Source: Daldinia sp. FL1419 (taxonomy: Eukaryota; Ascomycota; Sordariomycetes; Xylariales; Hypoxylaceae). From it: a stretch of 64,000 nt of DNA. The DNA lies in assembly GCA_025201765.1 (NCBI GenBank), contig MU623506.1, forward strand, positions 1 to 64,000. Reading direction: 5' to 3'. The position numbers and the translations under genes are program-made. Within the stretch, counting starts at the first letter, position 1; every line of letters starts with the position of its first letter. A model generated the notes under the pieces. The model searched no databases, had not been told where the DNA came from, and saw only the letters and a program-made list of their open reading frames with translations. Positions 58,987 through 64,000 of the stretch are shown piece after piece.

Positions 58987-59576
58987 TTTGCCTGATTGGT
59001 AAATGATAAGATATATGGATATATAAAGAGCGGTTACTAGAAATAATATTTCTTCTAGAGAACGAATGTAATGCGCGCGCTGAAAAAAAAATGAGTGAAA
59101 GGTATCAGGCCTGTCTGATGTGATAAGTGACAACGAAAGAGCGCAAAGCTGAAGAAATAGGAACAACAACGTGAAGTTTGACAGCGCGGGATTTCACGTC
59201 ATATTGTATGGTAAATGGGCTCGGCAGCGATGCCGAGCCCAAAAGAGATTACCGGGATCATAGTCTTCTCTGGCGAAGTGTGTGAAACATCGCGAACTAG
59301 GATTATCGGCGTGCCAGACGATAATCTCTGTCGGTTTGGGGGGCAAACCTTAAGCGATTTTTAATTACTTGGTCCGCTTTGCTAGCCAATCCAGGGGACT
59401 CGAACGTTACAAGCTGCCCTTTTTTACTATACTGCCAAGCCCTACTAGATGGGGCGCCATCTAACATTGGTCAGGATGGACGGCTAGCTGAGCCATAAGC
59501 GGCCTGTTTAGAGAAGATCTCTGGGGTAATCTTCATTTTACTTTTTTAAAGGGGCTGATAGGAGGGAAAAAAAGTG
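58987..59576. other. Intergenic region between two minus-strand genes
   Basis: Promoter of the CFEM gene and 3' UTR of the GNAT gene. A tRNA-like B-box word (GTTCGAGTCC on -, about 59395) occurs, but no cloverleaf forms. Nothing else is supported. Confidence 0.4.
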
Positions 59577-60395
59577 TCATTCAGGGGACTTCAGGTAATG
59601 CATACAAATCTCGTTGGCAGAAGCGTTTTTATGAGGGTTAAATGATTCCCTTGGTCCTTCTGCGTCAGCTACGAAGCCGCAGTTTTCGTAGAATGATATT
59701 GCGGCACCGTTTGACGTATACACAACGAGGCTCAGCTGGAGGCGTTTGCCGTGCTGCTTAGCATAAACAACCGCTTCTTGTATTGCGGTCTCAGCTAGAA
59801 TTTTGGCGAGGCCTTGGTGTCGAGCCTCCGGTAGTGTATAAACGCCGGTGATCTGGAAAGATACAGATGAGGCCTCACCGTGATTCTGGTGATTTTGGTG
59901 ATGATCGCTGGCATCTCTCATTTCGGAACTGGCTTGGAACGGGTTGCTTGCTGGGTTTGAGTCCGGGTTCGGCATCGGACCAATTAATGACGTAGCGGAT
60001 AAAACCTTTCTATCATGCAAATGCACGGCCACGAAGGTCTTGACAAGAGGATTTCTAATGCGGCTGAGCCAGTCGTTATCGTCGAACCTGGCTTCCCCAT
60101 CATAAGCCGAGCCGAAAGCTATTCATCCAAGTAGCCAGATAGGCCGACATTGTCAGTACAGTTAGTACATGGGCAGCAATTACATCAGTAATCATGTTGT
60201 ATCAACCACACAACGGATACCAACACGTATGACTGAATCATTTGTCGGTGAGAACCTACCGTCAGGATCTTGTTCCAACGCAGCCAGCCTAAAAGGCTTA
60301 TAGTGGTCCAAGTAAAAGCGACAGCCTTCATCATCAGGCGATATAAGCTCAATGCGCCATTCTGTGAGACCAGACATGTTGGTTCGGGACAGCAT
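59577..60395 (-). CDS. GNAT-family N-acetyltransferase
   Basis: Predicted 225 residues from exons 60395-60260 and 60118-59577 (141-nt intron). The junction gives QDPDAFGSAYDGEARFDDND, a common pattern in fungal GNATs. The acetyl-CoA loop of motif A is VYTLPEARHQGLAKILAETA (RxxGxA type). Motif B, LVVYTSNGAAISFYENCGF, ends in the usual YxxxGF. A polar insert rich in Asn, His and Ser (about residues 95-125) separates the N-terminal strands from motif A. No targeting signal is seen. The substrate is unknown. A second ATG at 60377 (MSGLTEW) is an equally plausible start and would remove six residues. Confidence 0.9.
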
Positions 60396-61303
60396 TCGAG
60401 GTGCAGCCGCGCTTATGATGGAAGGAAATCTTTTATTTTTTTTTCTCTTTATATAGGTATATATATTAAGGGATTATATGCATACAGACGTGAGACAGAG
60501 AACTAGAAGTACCTTATCTTCCTCCAAGGTTGTTTTATGTTCATCGTCGGAAATCGAATCTTATATATTACGAATATGAGTCATCGCAATTGCCCATGTT
60601 GATAGATTTAAAGAGTCATATCTTGGTCGTAGCTTCTATATCTTAACAGCTTAATAAGAAAATGGGTTAGCTTTGGGGTAGTTATCAACAATAATTGAAA
60701 TACTAAGTGCATATATATTATGCACGTACGTAAGCAAAATGTAGCTACAGAATTGGAAGTATAACTAGGTACCTACCTATAACTAACAAAGGTAAGTAAG
60801 TACCCAAACCTATGTTATTATATGATGTAACTACATGTAGGTACGACGATGCTGTAATATTCGTTCGATATGTTGGACGGGATGCATGTTCTTATTGTTT
60901 AAAGAGGCAGAGCAAACTGGCAAGAACCAATCCAGTCCGGCGGTTAACCTAAACCCTATGGGCCCAATGGGACAACCCGATATCTGCCGCCTTCGATCGC
61001 AAACTTCTAAGCTTTATCATTGGTCATTTTCTACTCATCCCCACCCCCAAGACCCCGACGCGAATTGATATCGCCTGCTCAACAGACCCCTGCATGTGAT
61101 GAACCACCTGTGACAGGCGTCGAATAGCTGAAAAGTGTAGAAAGCCCGTATTGTATCATAGCCTCTCTTGGAATCTTTTTTTCCCTCTTCTACAATGTTG
61201 GCCATGTTATATAAATCCCACGATGAGTTTCAATCGAGTGTTCGTATTATGTTCATCTTAAGAACAGCAAAGTACATAACTGGCATAGTAATCCTTATCT
61301 TAC
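60396..61303. promoter_or_regulatory. Divergent promoter region of GNAT and CorA-like genes
   Basis: 908 nt. Contains TAGGTACCTACCTA near 60765-60780 and GTAAGTAAGTACC near 60793. A short frame at 60886-61068 has no protein character. No RNA gene is seen. Confidence 0.4.
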
Positions 61304-63363
61304 ATGATGGCGTCCAGCAATGATACGACTCCTCCGGAAAGCCCTGGGTCTGTCTTCCATGACTTCGACCTAGAGCAGGTTTTCAAGAATGCCGAGGAGC
61401 ACGTGAGGGATCCTTCAAGCAAGAACTTCGTCGTCGAGTTTGGCTCCGAGAGGGCGCGGATAGCATTTGATTTTGATATAGATGACGCCAAGAAGCTACT
61501 CCTCGACCAGGACCCCGATGAAAAGAGAGAATACCCTATCCGATGGATGTAAGTCACAAGGCCTATATAAATGTATATGTCTCAGGCAAGCTAATGAAAA
61601 TCGAAGCAACATATGGGATCCTAGCATACAGACAGAAATCATGAAAGCAATAAGCGATAGATATGAGTTCTCGCCTAGATTACTTGGCCTGATGATCACG
61701 CCAAGAACTCAACAGAATGAGGTGCGACGACATAAAGACAGAAAAAGAGCCACGTTCCGTCATTCACGACTGGTTAGGGACATAGAAAAGGGTGAAAGTG
61801 TGAATGGAGATTTCGCCGTCAACCCTCTTGCCCCTCCAGAGCTTAATGATAATCTTGCTCTATATCTGCAAGTTAAAGACACGGTCAACTACTTCTCTAC
61901 GGACCAGACCCAGAAAGGTATTTTTTTTCCCCAACGCGATATTCTTTCTGTTCCATGCTAATATAGTCAACTATATAGCTTTCTGCGTTGGTGCGAATTG
62001 GCTACATAAACGACCAACGCCAGAACGAAAGCACCCTCGAATTAGTATAATGCCACCTAAACACTGGCAATGGCTCGTACTCTGTAACAATCGTATGCAT
62101 TTCGCCGTTGCTATTGTATCTACCTAACCGCTGATATATTCAATAGACACCGTTCTGTCGATTCATGAGACACTTTCGTTCGAACCGGTGCCTGAAAAGG
62201 AAAATAAAGAAAACTGGCAGCGTACCGAATTCGAGTACATGAGAGCTCATACATTAGATATCCTCCGGCAACTTTCTAAAATAGGGTATAAGCTCTATGA
62301 GGGAAATCCACTAGCTCAGAGTTCGGTTCGAAATTCACTCGGAACATCCAAGCGAGAAATAGGTAGGGCGCAATCCGGGGTGTCCTTTTTCAGCAATAGT
62401 GAAATAGGGAGCCTTGCCGACGAAGGGACAAGTAACCTCTTCTATTACTTATTTGAGGACTATATCGCAGCGGGTCCTCTCAAGGCCGCAGAACGAGAGT
62501 TAGACGAACTAGTAAGTTGAGCGGATGTGCCATACAAAAGGGGGCAGTGCTAACTTATGGCGTGTAGACTGAAAAAGTACTAGAAAGTACAGTATGTTAA
62601 GCTCCCGTCAACACTGGATGGCAACTACTAAATGTTGTATTATAGCATCGAAAAAAGGTGTCCAAGAGCTATGAGATTATACCTACCTTGCATTATCTAA
62701 GCAAGGATCTCCGGGAGTTTAAACACCTTTTCGAGAATTACAAGAACTTGATCAATAAGATCATGCTTGTTGGGAAACCCGACTTACACCATAATGGTGC
62801 ACTATTCGATGGGGATCGCAAGGTATACCTAACAAACTCAGCGCTCAGTCGTTTCGACAGGTTAAGCGATCGGCTGCAGTACCTCATGCTGAACACCATC
62901 GAGGGATATCTTGAAGAGATAGGGGCTTTATCAACCACGGTAAGATATATGAGCCAATCGTGCCCAATCCGTAAACATGCCCATAAACATGGCTAATTTC
63001 ACACAGTATTTCAACTTGACGCAACAGAAAGACTCGCAAGCAACGGCAAGGCTGACGAGAAGCGCGACGCTGCTAGCTAAACTCAGCGTCTTCTTCCTAC
63101 CGATTAGTTTTATGACGAGCTACTTCTCGGTACAGATCGAAGACTTGTATGTGTACTGGACCGGCAAGATGTATTGGACCGCATTCGCGGTGATAGCGAG
63201 TGTATCGTTCGTGAGTCTATTTTTCTTCAGCAGGTTGCTCATGTTCGCAATCGATGAATTGGATGCTTGGGCAGCCGTTACGGCGGAGTGGATGAGCAAG
63301 TTTGTTAATGCTCTTCGGCATTGGGTGGGACTCCAACCTAAAGACGGCGGTAAGGACGATTAA
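61304..63363 (+). CDS. CorA-like membrane protein without GMN motif
   Basis: Predicted 580 residues in seven exons: 61304-61548, 61586-61917, 61967-62092, 62147-62511, 62568-62591, 62646-62939 and 63007-63363. Introns are 37, 49, 54, 56, 54 and 67 nt. The long N-terminal part is cytosolic. A coiled helical region (LTEKVLEST, HRKKVSKSYEI and FKHLFENYKNLINKI) leads to a membrane hairpin: LLAKLSVFFLPISFMTSYFS, then MYWTAFAVIASVSFVSLFFF. This is the CorA topology of fungal CorA-like proteins. The canonical GMN of Mg2+ channels is absent; SYFSVQ stands at its place. The first intron, 37 nt, is exceptionally short and exon 5 is only 24 nt. Transport activity is uncertain. A second ATG lies at 61307. 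Confidence 0.87.
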
Positions 63364-64000
63364 GGGATATTGGTCTGGGCTATGCATTCATCGAGATATA
63401 TATCGGGTATGATACGGGTATCTTGGGCGAAATCGTATGATGGGATGTTACGTTATGAAATGTATGAACCCGGTTATGTGTAATGGGTTGGTATAATAGG
63501 ACATGAGTGTAACTAATATGAACGTGGGATGCATATCTACAGTTTTGTTATGATCCAAGATGGGAGGCGTATGTACTAACGGCAATATATCCGGTCACTC
63601 GCAGTATTCATGGTGTATGGTGCACGGTGTATGGGTGTATTTATGGTACCAGCTGATTCAAGATAGCTTATGTAGTGCTTACTTAGAATTATCCTTACCT
63701 AAACGTATTATATCATCGATGCCGAGGTGGGCTAGGTAAGTTGGGTAAAGTGCTTACATACACGTATATTACGTAGACCCCCAAGATTCACACAATCGGG
63801 TATCGTCCATCGAACCAATAGAAATATATTTAGGTATAATCTTAGCAAACCTTGATAATCTTTCTGGGGTCAAATGGATCAATTATGCTACCTAATGTTT
63901 GAGTTTAATATAACTAGGTTAGATACGTATGTATAACTACACTTAAGCTTGAGCTACTTAATACTTGATCTTTTTAACTTTCCAATTTGTTGCAGATACT
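63364..64000. other. 3' flank and intergenic DNA at window edge
   Basis: Downstream of the CorA-like gene. Contains ATGGTGTATGG-like short repeats near 63610-63640. No gene is seen before the window ends. Confidence 0.45.

Noticed and set aside
59390..59465. Possible minus-strand tRNA (B-box word GTTCGAGTCC)
   Set aside because: The flanks do not form an acceptor stem or D-arm, and no A box sits at the right distance.

Overview
The window is nuclear DNA from a filamentous ascomycete (Pezizomycotina, probably Sordariomycetes). The class is inferred from protein style and gene structure, not from a search. The evidence is: genes with several short GT-AG introns (mostly 45-110 nt), fungal versions of VPS10, calnexin, RPB7, MSH5, EMC5, MDE1 and Mpo1, two GPI-type wall proteins (one CFEM), and an AT-rich block that looks like repeat-induced point mutation (RIP). 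I saw no operons, CRISPR arrays, rRNA, convincing tRNA or intact transposon.

Layout. 1-3.4 kb: extremely AT-rich decayed repeat block with direct and inverted modules. 3.8-8.7 kb: amino-acid permease (+) and an NTF2-like protein with a disordered tail of aromatic-acidic motifs (-). 8.7-11.7 kb: gene-free. 11.7-16.3 kb: VPS10 sorting receptor (+). 16.3-19.9 kb: gene-free, rich in simple repeats. 19.9-22.6 kb: conserved-looking protein of unknown function (-) with an 896-nt intron. 22.6-26.3 kb: gene-free. 26.3-28.1 kb: five-exon, probably mitochondrial lysine 2,3-aminomutase-like enzyme (-). 28.1-35.5 kb: gene desert with decayed coding relics. 35.5-38.3 kb: RPB7 (-) and Mpo1-like dioxygenase (+). 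39-42 kb: a Cys/His plus Pro-rich protein (-) and an intronless orphan (+). 42.6-46.9 kb: calnexin (-) and methylthioribulose-1-phosphate dehydratase (+), divergent. 47.2-48.0 kb: GPI-type protein with four CX3C pairs (-). 48-51.5 kb: gene-free. 51.5-57.3 kb: HAD phosphatase (-), EMC5 (+) and MSH5 (+). 58.2-63.4 kb: CFEM-GPI protein (-), GNAT acetyltransferase (-) and a seven-exon CorA-like membrane protein (+).

Function. This is ordinary eukaryotic housekeeping plus lineage-specific genes, not a pathway cluster. Several products serve the secretory/endomembrane system (VPS10, calnexin, EMC5, Mpo1 and the two GPI proteins), but I see no reason to read that as a functional cluster. Exon borders were chosen by hand from GT/AG sites, reading frame and protein-family continuity. 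For every multi-exon gene the summed exon length is a multiple of three. RNA-seq has not been consulted.

The items most worth a second look are the repeated aromatic-acidic motifs of the NTF2-like protein, the RIP-like repeat block, the lysine aminomutase in a gene-poor setting, a GC-AG intron in MSH5, a 37-nt intron plus a 24-nt exon in the CorA-like gene, and the four-CX3C GPI protein.
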